Below, in pieces: positions 34,584 through 42,853 of a stretch of 46,261 nt of DNA. The stretch covers positions 1 through 46,261 of the forward strand of contig CAINUX010000014.1 in NCBI GenBank assembly GCA_903853895.1. The letters are read 5' to 3'. The position numbers and the translations under genes are program-made. Position 1 is the first letter of the stretch, and every line of letters starts with the position of its first letter. Under the pieces are notes generated by a model. That model saw only the letters and a program-made list of their open reading frames with translations, was not told where the DNA came from and searched no databases. Source of the DNA: an uncultured beta proteobacterium (GTDB taxonomy: Bacteria > Pseudomonadota > Gammaproteobacteria > Burkholderiales > Burkholderiaceae_C).

Positions 34584-36529
34584 GGCTTTGCCCCTTGCAA
34601 CGCTCCGGTCGACGCAGCGCCGGACTTAAGCCCCATTCGGTAGCGCCGATCAGAGACTGCAAACAATCCACCAAGGGCCATCAGCACGCACCCGCCCCAG
34701 ATCCAGTCCACAAAGGGCTTGAAGTAGACCCGCACGGCCCACGCCTTGCCCTCCAGCGGTTCTCCCAGGGAGACGTAAACGTCGCGTGTAAAGCCGGCAT
34801 CAATGGCGGCCTCGGTCATGGGCATGGTGGAAGAGAAATAGTTCCGCTTCTCGGGATACAGAATATTGGGAGCACCGCCGCCATGCGTAACTTCGAACTC
34901 ACCACGCGCTGCGCTGTAGTTGGGACCGGTCACGTCTTTGACCCCAATCATCTTGAAGTTGTAACCGCCGACCAGCACCGTATCGCCTGGCTCCATGCGC
35001 ACGTCTTGCTCTTCCTGAAACCCACCGACCATGGTTACGCCAAACACAAACACCGCGATTCCGAAATGGCCCAAGTGCATGCCCCAGAACGATGCTGGCG
35101 GGAAGCCCGCCTTCAGTCGCCGGGCCACCTGAATGACACCAGATGCAGCAATCCATACGGAAAGGGCCACACCCACAGCCGTCATCACGGTCCAGCCGCC
35201 CATCACGCGCGGCACCAATACGGCAGCGACGATTGCAAGGCCCGCGGGAATCCACATCCGCAGGGCGATGTCCTTGGCGTCTGCGTTCTTCCATTTAGCC
35301 AGTGGAACGGCCGCCATCAGAAATAACACTGGTGCCATCAGGGGCACAAACACGGCATTGAAATACGGCGGTCCGACGGAAATCTTGCCCAGCTTCAAGG
35401 CGTCGATCAGCAGCGGGTACAGGGTTCCGAGCAACACCGAGGCGCAGGCAACCACCAGCAATACGTTTCCAACCAACATCAGCGACTCGCGTGACACCAG
35501 GGCAAACTTTCCACCCAGCGCAACTTTTGGGGCACGCCACGCGAACAGTGCGAGCGAAGAACCGACCACCAAGAGCAACAGGATCAGGATGAAGACACCC
35601 CGTCGTGGATCGGTTGCAAAGGCATGGACAGATGTCAGCACCCCCGAGCGCACCAGGAAGGTTCCCAACAGCGACAGGGAAAAAGCACCAATGGCCAGCA
35701 GCACGGTCCAGCTCTTGAAACTGCCGCGCTTCTCGGTCACCGCCAGTGAATGCAGCAGCGCCGTACCCAGCAGCCAAGGCATGAATGAGGCGTTCTCAAC
35801 GGGGTCCCAGAACCACCAACCGCCCCAGCCCAGCTCGTAATAAGCCCACCAGGATCCCAGTGCAATGCCCAGTGTCAGGAATACCCAGGCTGCAGTCGTC
35901 CAGGGACGCGACCAGCGCGCCCAGGCAGCGTCAAGCCGCCCCGACAAAAGCGCAGCAATGGCGAACGCAAAGGCCACAGCAAAACCCACATAGCCCATGT
36001 AGAGCATGGGGGGATGGAAGATCAGACCTGGGTCCTGCAACAGGGGGTTGAGGTCACGTCCATCTTGTGCAGCCGGCAGCAGGCGGTCAAATGGATTTGA
36101 GGTGAACAAAATAAACAACAATAGGCCCGACGTGACAAGCCCCAAGACACCAATCACCCGAGCGACCATGGCGTCGTCCAGCGTGCGCGAGTACTGCGCC
36201 ACAGCGACCGTCCAGCCCGACAGCATGAACACCCACAACAACAACGAACCTTCATGGCCGCCCCAGACTGCGCCAAAGCGAAAAAGGGTTGGCAGTTGGG
36301 AATTGGAATGTGCCGCAACGTATTGCACCGAGAAGTCATTGACGTAGAAGCTCCACGCCAATGCAACAAAGGATGCCAGCATCAACAGGAACGAGACCTG
36401 CGCCGCAGGACGTGCCAGCACGATCCACTCGCGTCGTCCGTACTGAGCGCCAAAAACCGGAAGAATGCCCTGCACAAGGGACACGCACAACGCCAGAATC
36501 AGTGCAAATTGGCCGAGTTCAGGGATCAT
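34580..36529 (-). CDS. ccmF: Cytochrome c haem lyase CcmF
   Basis: The 649-residue polytopic inner-membrane protein has about 15 hydrophobic segments and the tryptophan-rich haem-handling motif [19 protein letters not shown] near residue 232. A second signature is the [17 protein letters not shown] stretch near residue 88. A large periplasmic region near the C-terminus ([20 protein letters not shown]) is normal. It ligates haem from holo-CcmE to apocytochromes together with CcmH and CcmI. Length is typical. Confidence 0.95.
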   Translation of the reverse strand: MIPELGQFALILALCVSLVQGILPVFGAQYGRREWIVLARPAAQVSFLLMLASFVALAWSFYVNDFSVQYVAAHSNSQLPTLFRFGAVWGGHEGSLLLWVFMLSGWTVAVAQYSRTLDDAMVARVIGVLGLVTSGLLLFILFTSNPFDRLLPAAQDGRDLNPLLQDPGLIFHPPMLYMGYVGFAVAFAFAIAALLSGRLDAAWARWSRPWTTAAWVFLTLGIALGSWWAYYELGWGGWWFWDPVENASFMPWLLGTALLHSLAVTEKRGSFKSWTVLLAIGAFSLSLLGTFLVRSGVLTSVHAFATDPRRGVFILILLLLVVGSSLALFAWRAPKVALGGKFALVSRESLMLVGNVLLVVACASVLLGTLYPLLIDALKLGKISVGPPYFNAVFVPLMAPVLFLMAAVPLAKWKNADAKDIALRMWIPAGLAIVAAVLVPRVMGGWTVMTAVGVALSVWIAASGVIQVARRLKAGFPPASFWGMHLGHFGIAVFVFGVTMVGGFQEEQDVRMEPGDTVLVGGYNFKMIGVKDVTGPNYSAARGEFEVTHGGGAPNILYPEKRNYFSSTMPMTEAAIDAGFTRDVYVSLGEPLEGKAWAVRVYFKPFVDWIWGGCVLMALGGLFAVSDRRYRMGLKSGAASTGALQGAKP

Positions 36530-36966
36530 GGTGCGCTAGCGCCTTTCATCTTTTGGGCTTTATCCAAAGCGTCTTTGGCTTCGGGCGGCATATAGTTTTC
36601 GTCGTGCTTGGCCAGCACTTCGGTGGCAATGTATTCGCCGCCGCTTACTTGCTTGACCTGAACCACGGCGCCTTTGCCTTCCTTGAACAGATCGGGCAGT
36701 ATGCCGGTGTAGGCAACAGGGATGTCTTGCGCCATATCCGTGATGACAAAGTGCACGGTCAGGTTGTCACGGCGTAGCGAGCCCTCCTTGACGAGCCCGC
36801 CAATGCGAAATTGCTGTGACTTGGGGGCTTTGCCAGCGAATACATCGCTGGGCGTGACATACAGGGCAATGTTGCTATTGAGTGCATTCAAGACCAGTGC
36901 TGAGGCAATGCCCACTGCGACGAGTCCACCGCCGATCATGGCAGCGCGTTTCTTCCAATTTTTCAC
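36526..36966 (-). CDS. ccmE: Haem chaperone CcmE
   Basis: The 146-residue protein has one N-terminal membrane anchor ([19 protein letters not shown]) and a periplasmic OB-fold ([36 protein letters not shown]). The covalent haem histidine lies in the conserved [10 protein letters not shown] motif. It carries haem from CcmC to CcmF. It overlaps ccmF and ccmD by 4 bases each. Confidence 0.94.
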   Translation of the reverse strand: MKNWKKRAAMIGGGLVAVGIASALVLNALNSNIALYVTPSDVFAGKAPKSQQFRIGGLVKEGSLRRDNLTVHFVITDMAQDIPVAYTGILPDLFKEGKGAVVQVKQVSGGEYIATEVLAKHDENYMPPEAKDALDKAQKMKGASAP

Positions 36967-37151
36967 TTCTGTTCCATTTCCAGTTTTTCAGCCGCCACTT
37001 GCCGACGCAAAGTTCGCACAATATCGCTATGACGCTTGCGGATGAGAAAAGGTTCCGCCACAAAGGCAAATGCACACGCACCAAAGCTGCCCCAAACATA
37101 AAGGGCGTAACCGCCCATGGCAAAAAATTCTGCCGGGGAGTTCCAGTTCAT
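36963..37151 (-). CDS. ccmD: Haem exporter accessory protein CcmD
   Basis: The 62-residue protein has one membrane helix ([20 protein letters not shown]) followed by a charged tail ([20 protein letters not shown]), the usual CcmD plan. ATG 37151 is chosen because GGAGGT lies 6 bases upstream and because it gives the 4-base ATGA overlap with ccmC. It helps release holo-CcmE from CcmABC. Confidence 0.9.
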   Translation of the reverse strand: MNWNSPAEFFAMGGYALYVWGSFGACAFAFVAEPFLIRKRHSDIVRTLRRQVAAEKLEMEQK

Positions 37152-37897
37152 GGGTTTACCTCCTTCAAATTTTTGACCCACTCGGTGTGCGCCTCGCGCT
37201 CAAGAATGATGGCGCGCACCCTTGTCAGGGCGATGGCAATTGAGTACATCCACAGACACAGCGCCATCAGCAACATGCCCCACAACATGGTCGCGGCCAT
37301 GGATGGTGATTTGTTGATGGAAACGGATGCCCCCTGGTGCAACGTGTTCCACCACTTGACCGAGAAATAGATGATGGGCACGTTGATCACGCCCACCAGC
37401 GCCACTATGGCACCCGCTTTGTCGGCCCGCCTTGGATCGTCGATAGACGCCTGCAGCGACATGAAGCCGAGGTACAAAAAGAACAGAATCAGTTCGGATG
37501 TCAATCGGGCGTCCCATACCCACCAGGTGCCCCACATGGGTTTGCCCCAAAACGCGCCGGTCCATAGGGACAAAAATGCCATCAGGGCTCCAGTTGGCGC
37601 GAGGGCCTGGGCCATCATGCTCGACAGCCGGGCATTGAGTGATAAACCCATGGCTGCCCAACCAGCCATGACCATGTAGATGAACATCGACATCCAGGAG
37701 GTCGGAACGTGGATAAAGATGATGCGGTAGCCCTCACCTTGGGTGGCATCGGTGGGGGCAACAAAAAAGCTCAGCCACAGGCCCGCAGCACCGAACGCGG
37801 CAGCGAGTGCCCAAAACCACGGAATCATCTTGCCCGCCAGCGGATAGAAGGCATGCGGGCTGGAGAATTTAAACCAGTTGATCAGTCGATTACTCAT
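37148..37897 (-). CDS. ccmC: Haem exporter protein CcmC
   Basis: The 249-residue inner-membrane protein has six hydrophobic segments and the WWD haem-binding motif MWGTWWVWDARLTSELILF, with conserved HVPTSWMSMF before it. It transfers haem to CcmE. ATG 37897 fits the ATGA overlap with ccmB and the conserved N-terminus (NRLINWFKFSSPHAFY); the frame is open 12 codons further upstream inside ccmB. Confidence 0.94.
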   Translation of the reverse strand: MSNRLINWFKFSSPHAFYPLAGKMIPWFWALAAAFGAAGLWLSFFVAPTDATQGEGYRIIFIHVPTSWMSMFIYMVMAGWAAMGLSLNARLSSMMAQALAPTGALMAFLSLWTGAFWGKPMWGTWWVWDARLTSELILFFLYLGFMSLQASIDDPRRADKAGAIVALVGVINVPIIYFSVKWWNTLHQGASVSINKSPSMAATMLWGMLLMALCLWMYSIAIALTRVRAIILEREAHTEWVKNLKEVNP

Positions 37898-38559
37898 TCC
37901 AATGCAATCCTCAAAGCAGCCGTGGCGGCCCACGGCGCAAACAATGCAGCCAGAATCAAAATGGCTGCCAGCAAAGACAGGTGCCCCCCGGCGCCCAGTC
38001 CCGAAATATGGGACTCCACCGCCCCCGCACCAAAAATAAGGGCTGGCACATACAGGGGTAACACCAGCAGGCTCAGCAATACCCCGCCTCCCCGCACACC
38101 CAGAGTGAGTGCAGCGCCAATGGCCCCAATCATCGACAGCAAGGGCGTGCCCAGCAACAGCGCCAGCATCAGAACACCCAATGCCCCGGTATCCAGATCA
38201 AACTGAATACCCAGCACGGGCGCCATCAACACCAGCGGCAGGCCGCTGACCAGCCAATGCGCCGCCACTTTTCCCACAACCAACCATACCAGAGGCGTTG
38301 GCGATATGGCCATTTGCTCCAGCGTACCGTCTGCATGGTCGGCCGCAAACATGCGCTGCAGCCCCAGCATAGTGGCTAGCAATGCGCCAACCCACAACAC
38401 GCCCGGCGCAATCTTGCGCAACAGCGCAGGCTCTGGTCCGATACCCAGCGGAAAGAGACTGCTGACAATGACAAAGAAGAACAGTGCAGTCAAGACTTCA
38501 CTTTTGCGCCGCATCACCATCAGTAGGTCGCGCCGCACGATGGCCCACATGGCATTCAT
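37894..38559 (-). CDS. ccmB: Haem exporter permease CcmB
   Basis: The 221-residue inner-membrane protein has six hydrophobic segments and the CcmB start WAIVRRDLLMVMRRKSEVL, with FAADHADGTLEQM in the first cytoplasmic region. It forms the membrane part of the CcmAB ABC-type complex. ATG 38559 overlaps the ccmA stop by 4 bases; the open frame upstream lies inside ccmA and is not coding. Confidence 0.93.
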   Translation of the reverse strand: MNAMWAIVRRDLLMVMRRKSEVLTALFFFVIVSSLFPLGIGPEPALLRKIAPGVLWVGALLATMLGLQRMFAADHADGTLEQMAISPTPLVWLVVGKVAAHWLVSGLPLVLMAPVLGIQFDLDTGALGVLMLALLLGTPLLSMIGAIGAALTLGVRGGGVLLSLLVLPLYVPALIFGAGAVESHISGLGAGGHLSLLAAILILAALFAPWAATAALRIALE

Positions 38560-39161
38560 AGTTGAACGACCCGTCCACCAGAAATCGGCATGGTCTGGTG
38601 GCTGGTGAGAACGGCCATGCCACCACCTGCAATGTGCTCCTGGATCAAGGTGGACAAGAGGTCGACGGCTTTGACGTCCAGTGCGGTGAAGGGCTCGTCC
38701 AAGACCCACAACTTGGCGCGCCGGGTGGCCAGCCGTGCCAGCATGACACGCCGCTTTTGCCCGGCAGACAGCACGCGTACCGGCAATTCCTCACGCCCCT
38801 TGAGGCCAAAACGGTAGAGGGCTGCGAGGGCGTTGACCTCGAGCAGTTCCGCTCCGTCCATTGCCGCTGCGAACGACAGGTTTTCGAGCGCGGTGAGATC
38901 TTCCTTCAAGGCGCCATGGTGTCCAAAGAACAGCAGGTTCTGCCGGTAGGGCGAATCCGCATGCTGAATGGGCTGACCGCACCAGCGAATTTCCCCTTCC
39001 GCCGGATGCGACAACCCAGCCAAAAGCCTGAGCAGACTGGTTTTGCCAGCACCGTTTTCCCCGCGCACGTGCAACCACTCGCCCACATCCACGGCAAGGT
39101 CCAGTTTGGCAAACAGTCGGCGTTCACCGCGCACGCAGGTTAAGCCGTGTGCGCTCAGCAT
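38556..39161 (-). CDS. ccmA: Haem exporter ATP-binding protein CcmA
   Basis: The 201-residue ABC ATPase has Walker A GENGAGKTS (34-42), the signature LSAGQKRRVMLARL and Walker B LWVLDEPFTALD. It powers release of holo-CcmE. It is the first gene of the nine-gene ccm operon. ATG 39161 is used because LSAHGLTCVRGERRLF is the usual start; there is no clear Shine-Dalgarno, and a GTG at 39215 would add 18 residues. Confidence 0.93.
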   Translation of the reverse strand: MLSAHGLTCVRGERRLFAKLDLAVDVGEWLHVRGENGAGKTSLLRLLAGLSHPAEGEIRWCGQPIQHADSPYRQNLLFFGHHGALKEDLTALENLSFAAAMDGAELLEVNALAALYRFGLKGREELPVRVLSAGQKRRVMLARLATRRAKLWVLDEPFTALDVKAVDLLSTLIQEHIAGGGMAVLTSHQTMPISGGRVVQL

Positions 39162-39268
39162 GAAACGAAATGGGAAGTCAAAGTGAGCACAGTCGCGCCA
39201 GAATGATTGGTACACCCCTCACAAACGGGGCAACGGTGGCCATTGTAGTCACTGGCCTTGCCCCTAAT

Positions 39269-39282
39269 TTGACACATGTCAA
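39269..39282. promoter_or_regulatory. FNR/DNR-like palindrome between ccmA and cytochrome gene
   Basis: TTGACACATGTCAA fits TTG-N8-CAA, the general form of Crp/FNR-superfamily half-sites, with TTGAC/GTCAA arms. It lies about 110 bases from the ccmA start and 143 bases from the cytochrome c start, so it could serve either promoter. FNR itself prefers TTGAT/ATCAA; the C variant is closer to DNR/NNR-type sites as I recall. TTGACA may also simply be a -35 element. Confidence 0.35.
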
Positions 39283-39424
39283 CGAGTTCGTAAGCAGTTG
39301 TGGAGAGGCTTTTCCGCTCGAATACCGGGCAGGCGGGCCAACCCCAGACACGTCTCTCCGGTTCCCCGCCCGCTATAATCGCCCGTTCTTTCCGCGCCCG
39401 CACCTGACACCACTTGAGGATCCC

Positions 39425-39949
39425 ATGAGCCACAACAGCAACGCCACTGTTCACGACGAGGCCCACACCGGCCCGATCAAAACTCCCAAGCAATTGTTGC
39501 TGGCGGTCTTGTTTTCCTTCGTGGTGCCTATTTTTGTGATCATCGGCCTGGTTTATTTCGTGACTTCGGCCAACAAACCCCAGGCAGGGTCGGTGGATCC
39601 GGAGCAAGCCGTGGCGGCGCGCATCCAGAAAGTCGGCACAGTGGAGATCCGTGATGCCAACCGTGCCATGAAAACCGGTGAACAGGTTTTCGGGGCGCAG
39701 TGCACCGCCTGCCACACCTCGGGTGCAGCCGGCGCACCCAAGATTGCAGATGCAGCCGCGTGGGGCCCGCGCATCAAGACCGGATTTGACGCGCTACTGA
39801 ATTCCGCACTGAAAGGCAAAAATGCCATGGGCGCCCAAGGCGGCGGCGATTTTGATGACTTTGAAATCGCCCGTGCCGTCGTTTACATGGCCAATGCGAG
39901 CGGCGCCAAATTTGCCGAACCCGTGAAGCCTGCTGCGCCAGCCAAATAG
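39425..39949 (+). CDS. Membrane-anchored monohaem cytochrome c (c5-like)
   Basis: The 174-residue protein has an uncleaved N-terminal membrane anchor at about 22-46 (LLLAVLFSFVVPIFVIIGLV) and a periplasmic class I cytochrome domain with C93-T-A-C96-H97. The likely axial Met is in the GKNAMGAQGG segment. The YFVTSANKP-type linker and C5 features are common in betaproteobacterial cytochrome c5 proteins, which pass electrons to terminal oxidases. GAGGAT precedes the ATG by 4 bases. It is divergent from the ccm operon that would mature it, and a strong terminator follows. Confidence 0.9.
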   Translation: MSHNSNATVHDEAHTGPIKTPKQLLLAVLFSFVVPIFVIIGLVYFVTSANKPQAGSVDPEQAVAARIQKVGTVEIRDANRAMKTGEQVFGAQCTACHTSGAAGAPKIADAAAWGPRIKTGFDALLNSALKGKNAMGAQGGGDFDDFEIARAVVYMANASGAKFAEPVKPAAPAK

Positions 39950-39972
39950 TCGGCGACAGGATTCACGTCACC

Positions 39973-39998
39973 AGCCGGCCCTTTGAGCCGGCTTTTTT
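39973..39998 (+). terminator. Rho-independent terminator after cytochrome c
   Basis: A 7-bp stem AGCCGGC/GCCGGCT with loop CCTTTGA is followed by a run of six T. It starts 23 bases after the stop codon. Confidence 0.9.
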
Positions 39999-40034
39999 GC
40001 GCCTGCCAAAGGAAGTGCTTAGAAAAATCCAACG

Positions 40035-40086
40035 CTAGCCCACGTGAATTCAGCACATATCGCTATACTATTTATAGCGATATGTG
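40035..40086 (-). repeat. Interspersed GCTAT/CTAGCCC repeat, copy C, with 14-bp inverted arms
   Basis: The plus strand reads CTAGCCCACGT, then a perfect inverted repeat CACATATCGCTATA (40054-40067) and TATAGCGATATGTG (40073-40086) around CTATT. It overlaps the end of the minus-strand gene 40072-40614, supplying its last codons and TAA stop. There is no T-run, but the strong hairpin may stabilise or end that transcript. Confidence 0.65.
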
Positions 40087-40614
40087 ATTCAACGCCGGAC
40101 TTACAACATAGCCGTACAGGATCGGCAGATCCTCCCGTGACACCGGTTGCACGGTCCACAAACCGTCCTCAACCGCCTGCGCCGCCAGTGCAACGTCTTG
40201 CGTATGCACCAGTCCAAATCCGAGCGGAGATTCCAGATAGAGCCAGCCGTGTTCATCCATCAGACACCCGATGCAATGGGTGGGCAGGTCGGTATGGGTG
40301 CGCAGCGAGAAGTCCGCCTGAACACGCCAAACCCAGGGTGTCGCGGCCAGCTCAACAAACACCCGTTGCGGCCCGTTCTGAAAAAACCAATTCCCCTGAC
40401 TGTCGGCCATGTAGTTGCGCTGGATGAACGCGATGAGCTTCTCGTGCGACAGCAGGGAGCCCTTGGCACCAGGCGGCCCGTTCGTAAAGGCGCCCAGAGC
40501 CTGGGCTCGGTCATCACGCATGTACCAGTTGCCCCGCGCATCGAGTCCCAGCCAGCCATAGCAGTCGGGCACATTGGGCCATTTGGCCATGGCTTGTTTG
40601 ACGATGTCATCCAT
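40072..40614 (-). CDS. Conserved protein of unknown function (DUF2946-like, family number uncertain)
   Basis: The 180-residue soluble protein has the recognisable start DDIVKQAMAKWPNVPDCYGW with LGLDARGNWYMRDDRAQALG and a central FIQRNYMADSQGNWFFQNGP-type block. I recall this family from Burkholderiales genomes as a conserved uncharacterised protein; the exact DUF number is from memory. It overlaps the end of the upstream YheT-type hydrolase gene by 8 bases, so the two form an operon. The last five codons and the stop come from an interspersed repeat, so the C-terminus differs from that of relatives if the repeat is recent. Confidence 0.75.
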   Translation of the reverse strand: MDDIVKQAMAKWPNVPDCYGWLGLDARGNWYMRDDRAQALGAFTNGPPGAKGSLLSHEKLIAFIQRNYMADSQGNWFFQNGPQRVFVELAATPWVWRVQADFSLRTHTDLPTHCIGCLMDEHGWLYLESPLGFGLVHTQDVALAAQAVEDGLWTVQPVSREDLPILYGYVVSPALNHISL

Positions 40615-41650
40615 GGCTGAGTCCCGCCGAACTGCAGGTATGTTGCTGCAGCCACCCACCCACCACTTCAGGCAATGGCCGGACATGACCGGGAAAGCGG
40701 CCGTGCGCAAATCCTACGTGTCCACCGTGCGCCGGTTGCCACAAAGTGACGTGGGAGCCCACTTCGCGCTGTGTCGGCAAACACCAGGCCGGTACAAAAG
40801 GGTCGTTGCGCGCGTTGACCACCAAGGCCGGAATCCTGATCTGGCGCAAATGGGGCTTGGCCGACGCGCGCAACCAGTAGTCCTCGGTGTTTTTGAATCC
40901 ATGCACGGGTGCAGTAAACACGTTGTCAAAGTCATACAGGTCTTTGGCCTGGAGCATGGCCTGCCGATCGAAAAGCCCCGGGTGCTGTTTCAGCTTTCGA
41001 AGGGCCTTGGGTTTCATGGTGTTCAGGAACATACGGGTGTAGACCAGCCGGTTGAATCCCTGCCCTATCGCCCGGCCACCCGCCGCAAGGTCTATGGGCG
41101 AACTTATGGCCGCCACAGCCGAAACCAACTGATCTGCGGACGCCCCCATTTCCTGCGCCCAGCGCAACAGCGCATTGCCACCTAGTGAGATGCCAACCGC
41201 GACGATGGGTCCCGAATGCAAGTCCCGAAACCGCTGCAACACCCAGGCAATCTCGGTATGGTCCCCGGAATGGTAGGCCCTGGGCCCGAGATTGAGCTCA
41301 CCGCTACAACCACGAAAGTGCGGCACAGCGAAGGCCATGCCGTGCTGGCGCGCAAAGTCGGCGAAGGCCTGTGCGTAGTGGCTCCCGGATGAGCCCTCCA
41401 GTCCATGAAAGAGGACCAAGAGGGTCGATTCGGATGGAGCCGGTTGCTGACCCTGACTTGCCACGGCGAGCGGGCGATTGGGCTTGAGCCAGTCCACGTC
41501 AATGAAGTCGGTGTCGGGCGTGGTCCAGCGCTCGCGCCGATACAGGGGAAGGTCGTCGACCACCCGCCGGGCATAAAGGGCTGGCCAGATGGTCTGGAGG
41601 TTGCCACCAGGCAACCATCTCGGCGCTACATAATTCATAGCATAAGTCAT
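40607..41650 (-). CDS. YheT family alpha/beta hydrolase
   Basis: The 347-residue protein matches the YheT/EMB8-type hydrolases: N-terminal YVAPRWLPGGNLQTIWPAL, oxyanion-hole segment LFHGLEGSSGSHYAQAFA, HFRGCSGELN and nucleophile S155 in AVGISLGGNALL. The late His is probably in QPAHGGHVGF. Substrate is unknown; esterase activity is inferred from the fold. No Shine-Dalgarno is visible. The start codon and about nine codons lie inside interspersed repeat copy D; ATG 41638 is the alternative start. It is cotranscribed with the downstream DUF gene. Confidence 0.85.
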   Translation of the reverse strand: MTYAMNYVAPRWLPGGNLQTIWPALYARRVVDDLPLYRRERWTTPDTDFIDVDWLKPNRPLAVASQGQQPAPSESTLLVLFHGLEGSSGSHYAQAFADFARQHGMAFAVPHFRGCSGELNLGPRAYHSGDHTEIAWVLQRFRDLHSGPIVAVGISLGGNALLRWAQEMGASADQLVSAVAAISSPIDLAAGGRAIGQGFNRLVYTRMFLNTMKPKALRKLKQHPGLFDRQAMLQAKDLYDFDNVFTAPVHGFKNTEDYWLRASAKPHLRQIRIPALVVNARNDPFVPAWCLPTQREVGSHVTLWQPAHGGHVGFAHGRFPGHVRPLPEVVGGWLQQHTCSSAGLSHG

Positions 41651-41668
41651 AGCAAATACGGGGCTAGC
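41625..41668 (+). repeat. Interspersed GCTAT/CTAGCCC repeat, copy D (covers yheT-like start)
   Basis: The plus strand reads GCTACATAATTCATAGC, ATAAGTCATAGC and then GGGGCTAGC. On the minus strand it supplies the 18-base leader and the first codons (MTYAMNYVA) of the YheT-type hydrolase. It shares its first 17 bases with copy E except for one. Confidence 0.55.
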
Positions 41669-41680
41669 GGCTCATCTGAC

Positions 41681-42163
41681 CTAATGCAGGACTTGGGGTG
41701 CCTGGTTTATTTCCTGCACCTCGTCTTGTGTGCCGGGACTGGCGTGGTGTGCCACCAGTCGCCACCCACGGGGGGTGTGGTGGTAGACGTTCGTTGCCAA
41801 TACAAAGGCATGAACCGGCCCTTCGCTGGTCATGACGTCAATACGCTCCAGCACGCTGTGCACGGCACTGGCGACCGAATCGATGCGCCGGATGGCCTCG
41901 GGCTGGACATGGATAGAGCCCTCGTGACCGAAGATGGCGTCAAACGCCGCGCGGATGGCGCCCGCACCCACCACCCGGGGTCCTCCGGGATGAATGCAGA
42001 CAATATCGTCCTCATCCGCCCAGCAGGCCATCAGCTTTTCAATGTCAGCAGACTGGAGCGCTTCGTAGAAAGCGGCTTCAATCTCATCGGGTGAGCCGCC
42101 GAGTGTCGCGGCGCGCTGTCGTGCTTTGGGCATTGATGGGGGCAGTTGGGGAGATGGCTTCAT
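41681..42163 (-). CDS. SnoaL/NTF2-like protein
   Basis: The 160-residue protein has the cone-shaped NTF2/SnoaL-like pattern: N-terminal helices IEAAFYEALQSADIEKLMAC with WADEDDIVCIHPGGPRVVG, then GAGAIRAAFDAIF and alternating strands ending in GWRLVAHHASPG. This is the DUF4440/ketosteroid-isomerase-like group often involved in small-molecule chemistry, but no substrate can be named. ATG 42163 is tentative; ATG 42133 also fits and neither has a clear Shine-Dalgarno. It is divergent from lemA, 93 bases apart, and ends 30 bases before the YheT-type gene. Confidence 0.75.
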   Translation of the reverse strand: MKPSPQLPPSMPKARQRAATLGGSPDEIEAAFYEALQSADIEKLMACWADEDDIVCIHPGGPRVVGAGAIRAAFDAIFGHEGSIHVQPEAIRRIDSVASAVHSVLERIDVMTSEGPVHAFVLATNVYHHTPRGWRLVAHHASPGTQDEVQEINQAPQVLH

Positions 42164-42256
42164 TTTGCCGTGTTTATGCAAGCGCTGCGTGCCCTCTTGT
42201 TTCCCTTCGCAACAATCCCCATGTATGCTTGCATCGTCAACCTGATGGAGACCGTG

Positions 42257-42844
42257 ATGAAGACCTGGATTTTGGCTTTGCTGACAGCGACCGCACTGAC
42301 GGGCTGCGGCTACAACGACTTTCAACGACTGGACGAAGAGACTAAATCGGCGTGGAGCGAGGTGCTGAACCAGTACCAGCGACGCGCCGACCTGGTGCCC
42401 AATATTGTGGCCACTGTTAAGGGAGAGGCGAACTTTGAGCAGGAGACGCTGACCAAGGTTGTTGAGGCCCGCGCCAAGGCGACGTCAATGCAGGTGACGC
42501 CGGATACTTTGAACAACCCCGAGGCGCTCCAGAAGTTTCAGTCCGCACAGGGCGAGCTCAGTGGTGCGTTGAGCCGCTTGATGGTCGTGAGTGAACGCTA
42601 CCCCGACCTCAAGGCCAACAAGGGTTTCAGCGACCTGCGCGTGCAACTGGAGGGCACCGAGAACCGCATAACCGTGGCTCGCAATCGCTACATCAAGTCG
42701 GTTCAGGAGTACAACGTGCTGGCCCGCAGCTTTCCCAGCAACCTGACAGCCATGGCGTTCAGCTACCAACCCAAGCCAGCGTTTGCGGTGGAGAACGAAG
42801 CAGCGATCTCGGCCCCTCCCGTCGTTGATTTCAACAAGAAGTAG
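42257..42844 (+). CDS. LemA family lipoprotein
   Basis: The 195-residue protein has a lipoprotein signal (ILALLTATALTGC) and the LemA four-helix fold with YNDFQRLDEETKSAWSEVLN, QYQRRADLVPNIVATVKG and the typical AENRITVARNRYIKSVQEYN-like segment. LemA proteins are membrane-associated with unknown molecular role. ATG 42257 is chosen because GGAG lies 7 bases upstream and the signal follows directly. It heads a three-gene set with two TPM-domain proteins, an arrangement known widely in bacteria. Confidence 0.88.
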   Translation: MKTWILALLTATALTGCGYNDFQRLDEETKSAWSEVLNQYQRRADLVPNIVATVKGEANFEQETLTKVVEARAKATSMQVTPDTLNNPEALQKFQSAQGELSGALSRLMVVSERYPDLKANKGFSDLRVQLEGTENRITVARNRYIKSVQEYNVLARSFPSNLTAMAFSYQPKPAFAVENEAAISAPPVVDFNKK

Positions 42845-42853
42845 CGAGTCTCT

